Below are positions 33,190 through 44,228 of a stretch of DNA of 64,000 nt, in pieces. The position numbers and the translations under genes were made by a program. The stretch comes from Sycon ciliatum (Eukaryota; Porifera; Calcarea; Leucosolenida; Sycettidae). Positions within the stretch are counted from its first letter, which is position 1, and the number at the start of each line of letters is the position of its first letter. Location of the stretch: NCBI RefSeq assembly GCF_964019385.1, contig NC_088651.1, forward strand, positions 4,059,237-4,123,236, in the 5' to 3' direction. Under the pieces are notes generated by a model. The model saw only the letters and a list, made by a program, of their open reading frames with translations, ran no database searches and was not told where the DNA came from.

Positions 33190-34130
33190 AGTAGATTATC
33201 GTATCCGTTCCCGAAGGGAACTCACGACGGCCGTTAACACCCGATAAACCCTAGCGGCAGATGCAGCGCCTAACGGTGGGGGTGAGTGGGTAAGTCTCAC
33301 AACCACTGGCACAATTGCCGAAAGCGACCCCATTAGCTGCATCCATGTACCCCTTGTGCCTGGCCACAAGTTCCCAGTTGACTGTGGGTAGCAGCACGGC
33401 TGGAAAAACCGCTCCCAGGCAGGACTTGAACCAGGTAGAGGGGACGGCTCGATACCGGGACGCTTTGACAGCCAAATTTGTATAGACCCAAACCGATCAT
33501 CAGCGTTGAATTTTCACTCGAAATATGTTTGTGGAAGGAAACTGGCATGTTGAAGTTTGCTCTGGGGCCAGAGTCAATCGAACTGAGCCACTCCTTTGTG
33601 TTGTCCCATTGCCTCCAAGTTGCCCAATTTTTCGCTTCAAAAAAGTTCAATTCAGAGGTGGCTCCAAACCGGACACGTTTTAGAGTGCACGTCAAATTCA
33701 CTCTGGGTCTGAACTTAGGTAATTGCTATCGCTCCACGACGGCCAGTACAGAGTAACAATAAGCCTTGTGTGTGCTTCCATTAGTTTCGATTGGTATGTG
33801 GTGCTTTATTGGCGAGAGGCGAGCCGCTGTTTACCTGCGACAAGAAGTTGATTTTTCGAAAGTCGTAAAACTCAAGTCGCAGTGCGAAGCAACACGTCAA
33901 AAACTCACCTGCTTGGTATGGCGCTTCTGGTCATCGCAGAGCCATGAAATTTTGGCTCGGAGTATAACACATCGTAGTCTCACTGTGACATATGTTTTCT
34001 AATCAAAATACCAAGAGAGAAAGTGAATATTGAGTCCGCTCTGGTTTGCAGCCTATGTCCTATTTGAAACCGTCCCCTCTACCTCTCGAATCTCAATCAT
34101 GGTCTTTGACCAACCCCCTGTGCCTGCCTG
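33190..34130 (-). mobile_element. SINE 1, reverse copy, split
   Basis: The 3' body and B-box (GGTTCAAGTCC on the minus strand) lie at 33210-33440; the tRNA-like head is at 34086-34130. Between them about 0.65 kb is bounded by a 14-base inverted pair, ggtagaggggacgg (33434-33447) and its complement (34072-34085). The insert has short frames only. It may be an inserted foldback element or a rearrangement. Confidence 0.55.
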
Positions 34131-34149
34131 GTCGTAGTGTAGTGTAGTA

Positions 34150-34987
34150 GTAGTGTAGATGTATAGCAGGGAGTCATATTATGTAAACGAATCCCTCCTG
34201 TATGGGGAGATTTTATGGAAAGAAATACGAAGTAGGGAGACGAGTAAATGCAATCAGAATGGATGTTAGTTGCCGTCAGTATACCGGTAATAATAATAAT
34301 AAGAAGAAGAAGAAGAACGCCCGTGATCGGCAGAGTCAGCGCCGGTCCCAGGAAACGTCAGGACAGACATCCCGTCGACTCCAAAACGCCCGTGATCGGC
34401 AGAGTCAGCGCCGGTCCCATAGCTATGCAGAAGACGTTACTTCAGTATCACATTGAAACGTTTTGAAATACAATGATGTAGCTAATCAAAGGAAAAAGCA
34501 TTTCCACCAGTTCTAACAACATGCACGATGAGCTAGGCAACAAAGCATTAGGCCTTGGCGGATAATGCTCGAAAAGGTGGCAGATTCTGCTTTTTTTGTA
34601 CCGAAATTGGCAGAACCATACAAACCTTATGGCGGGCAATTCCTCGAATTCTGCTCCATTTCTTTATCCACATACCAAACACGCATGAAACTTACCAGAA
34701 AAAGTACCGAATTCTGCCAATTTTTCTGCCGGCATTATCCGCCAAGGCCTACAAAGCATAGCGCAGGGCCCTGAGCTTCCAAGCTCTCTCGTTTGGTGTT
34801 TGTTTGTTTGTTTGTGTCACGCCTGGCGCTATCCCGTATCTGTCCCGTACTGTACCGTACCAGCAAAGACAGCTGGCCACACTATTTTTTTGTTTGTGCC
34901 ATCGACATGCCTGGCGCTATCCCGTACCTGTCCCGTACCATCAAGAGTACGGTACCATCAAGAGAATGAGTATATGCGAAGTGTATC
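34150..34987 (+). repeat. Dispersed repeat K, 5' part of split unit
   Basis: A K unit from gggagtcatattatg to gcgaagtgtatc. Its remainder resumes at 37343. Two elements are nested inside or at its end: a hAT-type MITE and a 2.36-kb DNA transposon. Confidence 0.75.
34549..34751. mobile_element. hAT-type MITE, 203 bp
   Basis: Ends TAGGCCTTGGCGG and its inverse CCGCCAAGGCCTA, with an 8-bp target duplication CAAAGCAT on both sides (34541-34548, 34752-34759), sitting inside repeat K. The TAGG end and 8-bp duplication are typical of hAT. It encodes no protein. Confidence 0.9.
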
Positions 34988-35519
34988 CAGTCCGTGCGCC
35001 AGATTCAAAAAAGTCGTCTATAAGTTGACTTTTCATTTTCCGCACTGGGCAGTTTGCGGGTACTTTTTGAGTCGCATTCTCAATGGGGGACAATTTTGGA
35101 AAATGGTTTTGTGTCTATGGCTCGTTTGTTTTGGCATTTCGCTACCTGTGTGGTGAGCCTAAAAATTGCGCTTAGCCGTGGCAACGCAATGGTGTATTCC
35201 GTTTTTCAGCCAGATGACTTGTTTCGCTGTGGTCCGGCATCTTCCTAGATTCTCAGCCGTCGTCGAATTTGAGTATTTTCGAAACATTTTTTAGGGTGCA
35301 GGCGTGGGGCAAGGCTTTCACTCCCAGCCAATGGCACCATTTGGCATAACTCAGCCCTATGAACACGTCACCAGGCCCTCGTTAGTGTCCAGCCCATATT
35401 TCCAAAAATGGACTGGACTTGAAACTTGAGTGTACAGACAGTACTATGCATTATGCACGTAATGACCGTATGCAATAACTTTCGCAAGCTACACGACAAG
35501 GACTCGGCTGCAGAATAAC

Positions 35520-35675
35520 ATAATGATATTCACACCATATGCCATTGTGGTGCACCGTGATACCAATGACAGTATATTTATCGGTGATCAATTGCCTACT
35601 GGGTCGCTCCGTTGCCGAGAACGTCAACTTTGCGGACTGTGGAATGACCCGCGACACCGCCAACCACCCCTGACA
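35520..35675 (+). pseudogene. Possible tyrosine-kinase-like remnant
   Basis: One frame reads AIVVHRDTNDSIFIG, like VHRDLxxxNxL, and the shifted frame further on reads ENVNFADCGMTRD, like the VKxADFGMTRD of receptor tyrosine kinases. Frame changes and stops mean it is not functional. It lies inside the 2.36-kb transposon. The match is short and could be chance. Confidence 0.3.
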
Positions 35676-36125
35676 CAAAGCCAAATGCTGAAAGAGCTGA
35701 CTGATACGGTACCTAGCAAGTTAACTGGATAATGCTCATCTTCAACAAAACCAGGAAATAAAACAGTGCTATGATAAACTACCTCCAGTCACCGGAAACA
35801 AATACAGTGCATTACGCATATGGATAGAGATTGCAAGTAGTACATGTATAATTGTATACCAATCTTAGAGAAACCAAACAAGTTATCGGGTCTATACCAT
35901 CAGAGTTGGCAGCTATATGTATTGGATTCTCCTGGTGTGCAGAATGATGCTGGCGGCGTGGTTCATATCCACTGTTGGCTTGCTGTCGGCAGTACCTTCA
36001 CTATCTCACGTCTAAGGCATTTTATAGTCTGCATGACTTGGATCAGAACGCCATAGTTATCCACACGAGAATGGTAATAAATCCAGATCACTAAGGCCTT
36101 CTTCATTGCAGTTGGCGCAATACGT

Positions 36126-36372
36126 TCACGGGATCGCGTCTCCGACCTCCAAATTGTAATTATAGCTGGCTAGTCTGTTGTTTGTTGGCAGACAAGAATT
36201 GCGATGCTTCTTCAAAAGAGGCAGTTTAGCGATGTCTGTCCATGACATATTCCGCATTGCTGTGTGTGGAAGGAAAGGTGCAACAATATTAGATTGCTGC
36301 TGGCCATAGACATCAAACTGCAACATCTGGGCTTCAGCTGTCACAGGTCCATTGACAGAGAGACTGCCGCAT
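36126..36372 (-). CDS. Unrecognised open frame inside transposon
   Basis: About 80 codons reading VCAICGSLSVNGP, then QQSNIVAPFLPHTA and DIAKLPLLKKHRNS. One CxxC pair could be half a zinc finger. It is bounded by a possible acceptor (tttgcag) but no partner exon was found. No function is assigned; it may be a captured exon. Confidence 0.25.
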
Positions 36373-37342
36373 ATTGCACATACTGCAAACTATTGACTTC
36401 ATGCCATCGCCTCATGGATCAGAAGTCACCACACTGAAAGAAGAACAGCAGAGGAAAACAGAACTGATGCAGTTAATCGATGCAGTTAATTGGCAGCAAC
36501 AAATTTACTCCTTCATTTCATTCGACGAATTTGAGTCGTTTAATGCAAGAAAAAAGTCAGAGAGCAGGATCTAGGAGAGGGCATGCACCAGTGCTGTTGT
36601 GCCTATAATAATTATATGCTCAGAATTTCACCACAATAATGCACATAATACTGACATATTTACACTATGCAACCTAGTAGTCAACAAATTCAGAAAAAAA
36701 TCTAGTACTTCAGCTGGTGAAATATCCCACCTCTATCCCCTAAGCTCAAATGTCCCTGTAAAATTGATAAAGGATTGGTAGATGCTCACTCGGAGTGGTG
36801 TTTGAAAAGTAACACAACAGGTCATGACGATTTAGAACATGCTCAATTGTCTCTTCTCATAAAATCACAATATTGCCTGTGCGTGGTTTATTTCGGGTGC
36901 AATTGTGGGGCACATAGGTATCACTCTAATTTCTCGTGCATTCGAAAGATAAAGCTTTGGTCTATCACCCCACAAAGCGGCTTTAGTGTCCGCGATGGGT
37001 AAATGCCTTACCTGGTGTGAAATTGGTGACCATATTCCTCGTTTCAGCAATTACAAAAATGAGACATTCGTCCTTGGTGGCTGCTCACGAACTGCAAGCT
37101 CCAAAATAATTTTCCAGGGTACGGCCATAGGTGTCTACATCACTCCGAGCCATCTCTCCAGTGTAGGAAAGGTCTCCTGACGAGACTAGAAGGGCTCTAA
37201 GCAGCAAATTTCATTGAAATATTCACCATTCGGAGATAGGCGAAATCAACAGAAAACAAGCCCGCAGGTGCGGCGCCTTGGAGGCTACGATTCCCGCGAG
37301 AAAATGAAAATCGGTCTCTCAAGGGGCTTGGCGCACGGACTG

Positions 37343-38708
37343 TATCGGGGGAATGCATTCAGTGCAGTAACATTTTGTGTGGATTTGTGTGCGAGGCCGA
37401 GATCCCACTAGCAGGCTGGCTGGGCCGCCTGTCGACCAGCCCGGGAATCGCATGTAGGCCGAAAGCATAATAATTATAACGTATATACAGTCATGTAGAT
37501 CTATAGCAGGGAGTCATATTATGTAAACGACTCCCTGCTGTATGGGGAGATTTTCTGAAAAAATACGAAGTAGGGAGACGAGTAAATGCAATCAGAATGG
37601 ATGTTAGTTGCCGTCAGTATAATAATAAGAAGAAGAAGAACGCCCGTGATCGGCAAAGTCAGCGCCGGTCCCAGGAAACGTCAGGACAGACATCCCGTCG
37701 ACTCCAGAACGCCCGTGATCGGCAGAGTCAGCGCCGGTCCCATAGCTATGCAGAAGACGTTACTTCAGCAACTCATTGAAACGTTTTTGCAATACAATGA
37801 TGTTGCTAATCAAAGGAAAAAAAACATTTCCATCAGTTCTAACAACATGCACGATGAGCTAGGCAACAAAGCATAGCGCAGGGCCCTGAGCTTCCAAGCT
37901 CTCTCGTTTGGTGTTTGTTTGTTTGTTTGTGTGTTTGTGTGTTTGTGTCACGCCTGGCGCTATCCCGTATCTGTCCCGTACCGTACCGTACCATCAAACA
38001 CAGCTAGCCACATACAGCTGGCCGCAATATTCAAATAGGGCTTTCAAACGCAAGATCATAACGTGAAGCAACTTGGAGCATAACTATTATGATTGTACCA
38101 CAGTTCTAGTATGTAGGCTACAGAATTGTGTACAATGCACCTGATCAGCGCTATCGCGCTAGTGATCTGTTTGGTAAAGGACGTTTTTGCAATACAATGA
38201 TGTAGCTAATCAAAGGAAAAAAACATTTCCATCAGTTCTAACAACATGCACGATGAGCTAGGCAACAAAGCATAGCGCAGGGCCCTGAGCTTCCAAGCTC
38301 TCTCGTTTGGTGTTTGTTTGTTTGTTTGTGTGTTTGTGTGTTTGTGTCACGCCTGGCGCTATCCCGTATCTGTCCCTACCGTACCGTACCATCAAACACA
38401 GCTAGCAACATACAGCTGGCCGCAATATTCAAATAGGGCTTTCAAACGCAAGATCATAACGTGAAGCAACTTGGAAGAATGAGTATGAATGCGAAGTGTA
38501 TGGGGGAATGCATGTAGGGCAATAGTGCGGGTTCGAATCCCAAGTAGTGCCTGAAAAATAGGAGAATTGAAAAAATTATAATATCCCTTTTCATTTTTTG
38601 CCGTCATCAAGACGTTAGACGGTGTCGTATTACCCTCGACCGTACCTGTCCTGTACCTCTCCCGTACCGTACCGTACAATCAAAGACGGCTGGCCACAAT
38701 GTATAATA
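37343..38708 (+). repeat. Dispersed repeat K array (rest of split unit plus two more)
   Basis: Continues the unit broken at 34987, then a unit from about 37501 and another, shorter one from about 38178, followed by the M module with a B-box-like word (gggttcgaatccc at about 38528). The array ends in CGTACC words. Confidence 0.7.
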
Positions 38709-38997
38709 ATATCAAGAGTACATAACCCCCCAGAGTGTGCAACGCCGATCCAGCTCTGTGTAGGGTCTTGGTCGAGCGGAATCGGATCTTCTGATGTCAT
38801 GCGTACACTTCACACCAGCGCAAGGCCGGTCTCGAGGCAGGGCACCATTGTTTTTGATCCAAGAGTACCCGCGACTCCCCGGGTTCCCCTCAGATGTGTA
38901 CGGTATTATGACGCAAAGATCCGATTCCGCTCGACCAAGACCCTATGCAGAGCTGGATCAGGCGTTGCACACTCTGGGGGGTTATGTACTCTTGATA
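38709..38997. mobile_element. MITE with 85-bp inverted repeats
   Basis: tatcaagagtacataacccc to ttggtcgagcggaatcgg (38709-38790) is the inverse of 38918-38997. The spacer is about 125 bases. No protein. The target duplication was not resolved. Confidence 0.75.
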
Positions 38998-39059
38998 ATA
39001 TAATAGGGCTTTCAAATACAAGATGATAACACAGCGTGGTGCGGTCTGTCTCAGGCCCT

Positions 39060-39571
39060 TGTTCAAACTCTGGAAATACACCAGCGTCTGCTTCTAAAAA
39101 TCCTGTTTCGCAAAAATCAAACATTCTCCTCCCAACGTCTCTACAGTTTAGCTTCAGGATCTCCCCTCTTAGAGCGACACCAGCAACATCTTTGCATCCT
39201 TGTACACATGATCTTATTAGACCTGGCTCCAAAACACTTTGCTAAGTATAACTGGTTTGTGTCCACCAGATCAACACGTCATTCCTTCTCATTACCCCGT
39301 GCCAATACCTCCCTGTTTCTGAAATCTCCTATATTCTCTGCGTACACTCTCTGGTCTTCCCTGCCAACTAGCCTTAAAGCATGCACAGACATTAAGGAGT
39401 TCAAACTTCAACTTCTTCGTCCTAAATAATCTCACCATTTTCGTCATGCCTCCCCTTGCAGTACTCTCTTTGTTTCTCTCCTTATTATTCAGTTCGGCGT
39501 GGTTGGCTACCACCCGACTTCTCATATATATTGGCAGTCTTCTGACGAGCCAGGATATGTTGAATTAATAA
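39060..39571 (+). mobile_element. LINE 3' end fragment
   Basis: Frames contain the C-terminal pattern seen in the RT piece at 55.2 kb (TLWSSLPTSLKACTDIKEFK resembles SVWLTLPREVKDLTSLRLFK), followed by a 3' UTR with cgtggttggctaccacc and an aataataat tail. It is 5'-truncated and decayed. Confidence 0.7.
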
Positions 39572-40113
39572 TAATAATGTGGAAGAGAAAAAGACATATG
39601 GATACGAGTTAAGAGTAACTCTCCATCACTGTAACATGATACTAGATACAGTCAGAAAGTGCAATAACTAGGCACAAAAACTGACAGAGTTCTGAAACAT
39701 TCGACGTCCTGACAGCTAGCTTCAACACATCTCCGTAGTGCTAACCGACAGCCTTCCAACTTGGAAAGTTCAAGGTTATGGAAAAGACCAAAGAGGGGAA
39801 GGCAAGCGCAACGAAAACGAGCAAAAGCTACAGTCCCAACGGAACAAAGAACGTCGATTGTTACTGGACGATGACGAGACCAGTACGACATTTGACAAAG
39901 CGGTCTAACTACAATTCGAAGCAGCAAAGCAGCACACCACCCAACTTGGGTGGGTCATAAATATCAAAGATAAGTAAAGGAAGGGAAGCTTTGCGAAAAC
40001 GAATTGTACAAGCCGAAAGCTAAACTCCTACAGTGCTCCTCATGCATGACATTGTGATGGACTAGTTGACTATAAAACAAGTTGTGTCACACGACGTACG
40101 TTTCGCCTTGCTT
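39572..40113 (-). mobile_element. Family F, near full-length
   Basis: Antisense copy from the gagttaagagtaactctcc end (about 39605) to gacgtacgtttcgcc (about 40095-40109). It ends at the same GGCGAAAC point as the copy at 11786, within the hammerhead, so the two sense copies share a 5' end. Confidence 0.8.
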
Positions 40114-41246
40114 TTAAAATTCGTACATACATATTCATGTACTAGAACTGTGGTACAATCGTGTAGTTATGCTCCTACCTTCGGAAGGATGCCAAATTAT
40201 GCTCCAAATTTTGAACCACCAAATTATGCCAATAATTATGCCGGCATAATCCGCCGGTGCCTAGCGATAGTGCGGGTTCGAATCCTAGGTTATGTCTAAA
40301 AACAAAAAAATTATAAACTTATAAGAATTTATAACATTCCTATGCTTTTTTTGTCTAGGTCATGAAGGCAAAAACGCATAGCGTGGGGCCCTGAGCTTCC
40401 AAGCTCTCTCGTTAGGATGACCCAAAGGCTGACCGCCTATCGTGTGGTCCGTCGCATTGAAGGATGACGGTACAAGAGAGTACAGATTTGGAAAGGGGGG
40501 GGGGGGGGACTACGATGAACAGGGTAAGGGCAAATCCCGAGCATTATGTTAGCATTACAAAAGGATAGGCAGGATGCGTATTATAGGAAACCCAAGTTGC
40601 TGCAGGTTGGTAGTCATTGCTGATAACGTGCAGAAAAACTAAATCCGAAGCTTTTTTTGCTGTCGGATAGGATGCGTATTATAGGAGACTGTAAAGTTAT
40701 GTAACGCGCTCCACAGGCAACCATAAATTCGGCCGTCAGCAACAGTTAAGAACACGCATACTATCAAGGCAAGGACATTATTGTATGATTGTATTGTATC
40801 GTATTGTATGGATTATAGTTTTACCTCATTGGCTCAACATGTCAATTTATTACTACAAAAAGGCCAGAAAATCCGCTTATAAGGAGATAAAAAGGAAATG
40901 AAGGAGCAAACCGGCGAATTTTTCGGCCGACCGATTTGGGAAAGGCCTAATCGAGATGGGGCAACATCTGCTTGGCCTTCACATGAACATATGGACTGTC
41001 TTACGTGTGTGGACGGTGCTTGTGCTCACTACAATATCAGGGTCTACAGGCATCCGAAGCACTGATTGTATCTGTATTATTTTTTACTCAATGTATGCAA
41101 CACTATTATCTCCACATCACCATGTTTTTTATTTTTGTTTATGATTTTCACTCCATTGTCGTGAGTTCCCCTTGGGAACGGAAACGAGAATAATAATAAT
41201 AAACCAAAAGTTGATGAAGTGAGAGAAAATAACAATCCCAAATTCC
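40114..41246. other. No gene; repeat fragments
   Basis: A hAT-like right end (ccgccggtgccta, ending 40263) is followed by the M/K module (B-box gggttcgaatcc; gagcttccaagctc) to about 40415. Poly-G at 40495-40509. From 40430 to 41240 no feature is recognised. Confidence 0.45.
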
Positions 41247-41398
41247 CAATTAATTCTTGTGAAAAGAAGAAGGACAAAATGTTACGAGTTATGACTAACT
41301 GTCCACCAACGTAACCAGATCTTGCGTTGCGTTACGTTGGTGGACAGTTAGTCATAACTCGTGACATTTTGTCCTTCTTCTTTTCACAATTATTTAAT
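41247..41398. mobile_element. Foldback element related to family F
   Basis: Arms of about 68 bp (41247-41314 and 41331-41398) around a 16-base loop. The word order (a ttaattgg-type end, aagaaggacaaaatg, gagttatgactaactgtcc) mirrors the F 3' end but the sequence has diverged. Confidence 0.75.
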
Positions 41399-41626
41399 TG
41401 GCTCACCATCCGAGTTCCAATAAATTCTGCAATTACTTTTGCCTAACTCATATTGAAACTGATTGAAACGTTATTGCAATACAATGATGTAGCCAATCAA
41501 TGAAAACAAATTCCATCAGTTCTAAAGTCTCTTTCCCTCAAACCAGTTAAAAGTTCTAATAATATTTTTTTTTTATTTTTTTCTACTTTTATTATTGGCT
41601 CAATACCCGAGTTTCAAATATTTTTT

Positions 41627-41745
41627 TATTTTTATTTTGGCCAGCCGGCTACTATCATTAAATGTTCGGGGTAAGACAAGGGGAAGTACCCATGTCGGGG
41701 CGTGAGTACTGCACCGGGAGTTGCAGCTTAATATGCATGATGAGC
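41627..41745 (-). mobile_element. SINE 2 fragment
   Basis: Matches 60401-60505: ggccagccggcta, gacaaggggaag, ggggcg, gggagttgcagct. Reverse orientation with the A-rich tail at the left. The tRNA-like head is missing. Further K/M module pieces lie at 41450-41530 and 41740-41800. Confidence 0.55.
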
Positions 41746-42178
41746 AATGCAAAAAAGAATAGCGTAGGGCCATGAGCTTCCAAGCTCTCTCGTTCCTTTT
41801 CGTTGCAAACATGTATACGGAGGCCACTTTACGACTAATGATTTCCATACAAGTACATAACCTCGGGGAGCAAAAGTCTCTCTTTCCCACAAGCTGCCAC
41901 ATACCAACTAAATACAATACCAAGCACTTCAAACGAGCTGACGTGCACGCGTGGCTCTTTTCACGAACCCAGACAAAGGGATCGGTCTTATCCCGACTTG
42001 TTATCTACAAATAACCAGTTACAAGACTGCCAATGTGTTCACACTCATATTCAACCAGATTGAAACGTTTTTTGCAAATAAAATGATGTAGCCAATCAAT
42101 GTAAAAAAACATTGTCATCAGTTCCAATAACATGCATGATGAGCTAGACCAAAAAAAAAAAAGTGTAGGGCCCTGAGC

Positions 42179-42381
42179 TAGGGACCGGCGGATTCTGCTC
42201 GAAAAGGTGGCAGATTCTGCTCGAAAAGCTGTGAAATTGGCAGAACCATACAAACCTTATGGCGGGCAATTCCTCGAATTCTCCTCCATTTCTTTATCCA
42301 CATACCAAACATGCATGAAACTTACCAGAAAAAGTACCGAATTCTGCCAATTTTTCTGCCGGCTGAATCCGCCGAACCCTA
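42179..42381. mobile_element. hAT-type MITE, 203 bp
   Basis: Ends TAGGGACCGGCGG and CCGCCGAACCCTA, with target duplication CCCTGAGC on both sides (42171-42178, 42382-42389). Same family and same length as the copy at 34549. It is inserted in a K-module end. Confidence 0.9.
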
Positions 42382-42429
42382 CCCTGAGCTTCCAAGATCT
42401 CTCGTCGGCCACTTGGCGTACAATGTTTT

Positions 42430-42660
42430 TTTTTTAGTTTGGGCATGTCTTGGAATCCATAGTGCCCTTGATACCAGGCATTCTGTGAAATGTACACAAT
42501 GTATGCTTATTTATGGCACATATACATTTCGGAAGGGCACCAAAATTTCCATGATGGAAGTTGGGAATTAAAGACTTCACTTAGGGGAAGTTAGACATGA
42601 AAAAAGAATTTTCCAAATAAATTACGCCTTAGCCACCTTTTAGCTTGGCTCGGCTCATGT
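42430..42660 (+). repeat. Dispersed repeat R1, 3' part
   Basis: Matches 15250-15475 in the same position relative to the kinase gene: gggcaccaaaatttc, tatgcttatttatggcac, cttggctcggctcatg. It was part of the block duplicated with the gene. Confidence 0.8.
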
Positions 42661-42662
42661 CT

Positions 42663-42893
42663 TGAAGAGAACGAAGATGTGTATGTTTGTACGATACAGG
42701 CTTGTGATTTTGTAGCGGATACGGACTGATTTCAGACGTAAGCATGGCGCATAAAAGGGCTGCGCTCACGTGTTCGCATTGTTCTTCAAGTATGATTCAA
42801 TGGTTTTCTCTATCTGCAGTGAATTCCAATTGAAACCAACTCCAAGATTCAAAATAACTTCATTTCCCATTCATCTTCTTCCTTCTCGCTTGA
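42663..42893 (+). promoter_or_regulatory. TATA promoter of intronless kinase 2
   Basis: Nearly identical to 15570-15700, with cATAAAAGG at about 42750-42758. About 20 bases longer before the ATG than its twin. Confidence 0.7.
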
Positions 42894-43985
42894 ATGGCTC
42901 ATGCTGCAAACCCCAGACGGGAAGGCGTCACTGAGCAGCCACCTAGGGTCGGTGACCAGACGACGTCAGAATTCCCAGCTAATTATGCAGGCACATCCGC
43001 CGGTTATCAGGCATACCAGCACCTGCTCGAAATGCAGAAGAACGAAATTCGCCAGCTCTGCGTAACGTCTCTCGACAGAGAGTTCACAGTCAAGGGGAAG
43101 ATGTTCGAGAACAGAAAGGTAAGAATTTGCCGGATCGAAGAAGACGAAGGCCAGCGTTACAAGACTGTTTTAAAGATGGGCAAATTCGATCTCCAAAACG
43201 AAGCTTGGAAGAAGAAGGAGATGCTGTCGGAGATCGCCGTCCACAGATATGTAACAATGACTGGCTGCCCTTACATCGCGCAGATTCACAACACACTGTA
43301 CAACTTCTATGACGACTATTGCTTTGGCTTCCAGGTGGAATATATGCGCCAAGGTACCGTAATGGAAAACTTATCCAAGCTCTCCTACGCGGGTCGCCTC
43401 CGAGTGTGCAGGGATGTTGCGAGAGGTCTGAAACACATCCACTCCTTGCACATTGTCCACGCTGACATCAAGGTTCACAATGTTCTTGTACACATTAGAG
43501 CAGATGGCCAACCTATGGGCAAGATCATCGACTTCGGAGCAAGCAAAGTCATGGGTTTCAAAGTAAAAACCGGCCATAGCATTGGGAATACATGGCAATT
43601 CACATGCCCAGAACTCGCCAATCCAGAGGAAACTCGTTTAGTACTTGCGGCTTCGGTGGACATTTGGTCATTCGGTATGATGGCCTTGAGTTCGTTGACC
43701 CCGAGCTACCAAATGCCTTGGGATAGGGCCTCCGACCACAATCAGGACTTCAAATACTTTCGTGAGCATTTGGACAGCAGCTCCGAGAGATCAAGCAGCC
43801 GAAATCCGGTGCCGCTTAAATTTTTGAGTCAGACGCCATACAATGTCCTCCGCCCTTTCGTGAACTACTTGGTTACAAATCTCCTGCGGATGGATCCAAC
43901 GCGGCGCTTCGACATGGATCGCGTTATTCAGGAGCTGGAAGGCGAGATTCCAGGAGCAAGCACTGCTCTCGAAGCTATGAAGTGA
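42894..43985 (+). CDS. Intronless non-RD protein kinase 2
   Basis: 363 residues, one exon, close paralogue of 15771-16868 over its full length. Beta3 Lys94, helix C Glu113, catalytic loop HADIKVHN (Asp191, Lys193, Asn196), Asp213-Phe-Gly, CPEL, VDIWSFG and RMDPTRRFDM are all present. HAD for HRD is shared. Differences cluster in the leader and around beta1-beta2. An open frame over the whole length with the catalytic residues kept argues that both copies are under selection. Function unknown. Confidence 0.85.
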   Translation: MAHAANPRREGVTEQPPRVGDQTTSEFPANYAGTSAGYQAYQHLLEMQKNEIRQLCVTSLDREFTVKGKMFENRKVRICRIEEDEGQRYKTVLKMGKFDLQNEAWKKKEMLSEIAVHRYVTMTGCPYIAQIHNTLYNFYDDYCFGFQVEYMRQGTVMENLSKLSYAGRLRVCRDVARGLKHIHSLHIVHADIKVHNVLVHIRADGQPMGKIIDFGASKVMGFKVKTGHSIGNTWQFTCPELANPEETRLVLAASVDIWSFGMMALSSLTPSYQMPWDRASDHNQDFKYFREHLDSSSERSSSRNPVPLKFLSQTPYNVLRPFVNYLVTNLLRMDPTRRFDMDRVIQELEGEIPGASTALEAMK

Positions 43986-43997
43986 TTTGCATTTTTA

Positions 43998-44116
43998 TCA
44001 AAAGCTAAAACTCGGATTTTGAGCCAATAATAAAATGTAGAAAGGAAAAGGACATAATATGGATAGGAGTTAATTTTAAGAGTAACTCTCCATCACTGTA
44101 ACCAGATACTATTATA
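43998..44116 (-). mobile_element. Family F, right piece of split copy
   Basis: Starts at the same point after the kinase stop as the copy at 16905 (both read aaaagctaaaa then ctcgg). It breaks off at attata (44116) and resumes at 45437. Confidence 0.8.
44029..44034 (+). terminator. AATAAA supplied by family F repeat
   Basis: First AATAAA after the kinase 2 stop. It lies inside the repeat because the native signal seen in kinase 1 is absent here. Use as the gene's poly(A) signal is inferred. Confidence 0.45.
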
Positions 44117-44119
44117 ATG

Positions 44120-44228
44120 TATAGGATATTGCACGGTTCCAAGGGGATTATTTTTCAAATCCCCAAGGCGCGCAGCGCCGCGGGGATTATGAAAAATAAT
44201 TCTCGCGGACACTGTGCAATATCCTATA
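44120..44228. repeat. Palindromic segment, 15-bp outer arms
   Basis: TATAGGATATTGCAC pairs with GTGCAATATCCTATA at the other end. Inside, GGGGATT words and attatttttc/gaaaaataat also pair around a gcgcgcagcgccgcg core. Confidence 0.8.

Larger units (their letters stand above)
34988..37342. mobile_element. DNA transposon, 2355 bp, 14-bp TIRs
   Basis: Terminal inverted repeats CAGTCCGTGCGCCA and TGGCGCACGGACTG with a 4-bp target duplication TATC (34984-34987, 37343-37346). Uninterrupted copies of repeat K read straight through the site, which proves the insertion. No transposase was recognised. The superfamily is open. It carries a degenerate kinase-like stretch and an unrelated minus-strand frame, so it may have picked up host fragments. 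Confidence 0.85.

Noticed and set aside
33490-33515. Second hammerhead (minus-strand CTGATGATCGGTT)
   Set aside because: It matches the first half of the 12542 motif, but no GAAA or closing stems follow.
31968-35156. FVCLFVCLFVC-type open frames
   Set aside because: Translations of (GTTT)n runs and shared K-repeat sequence.
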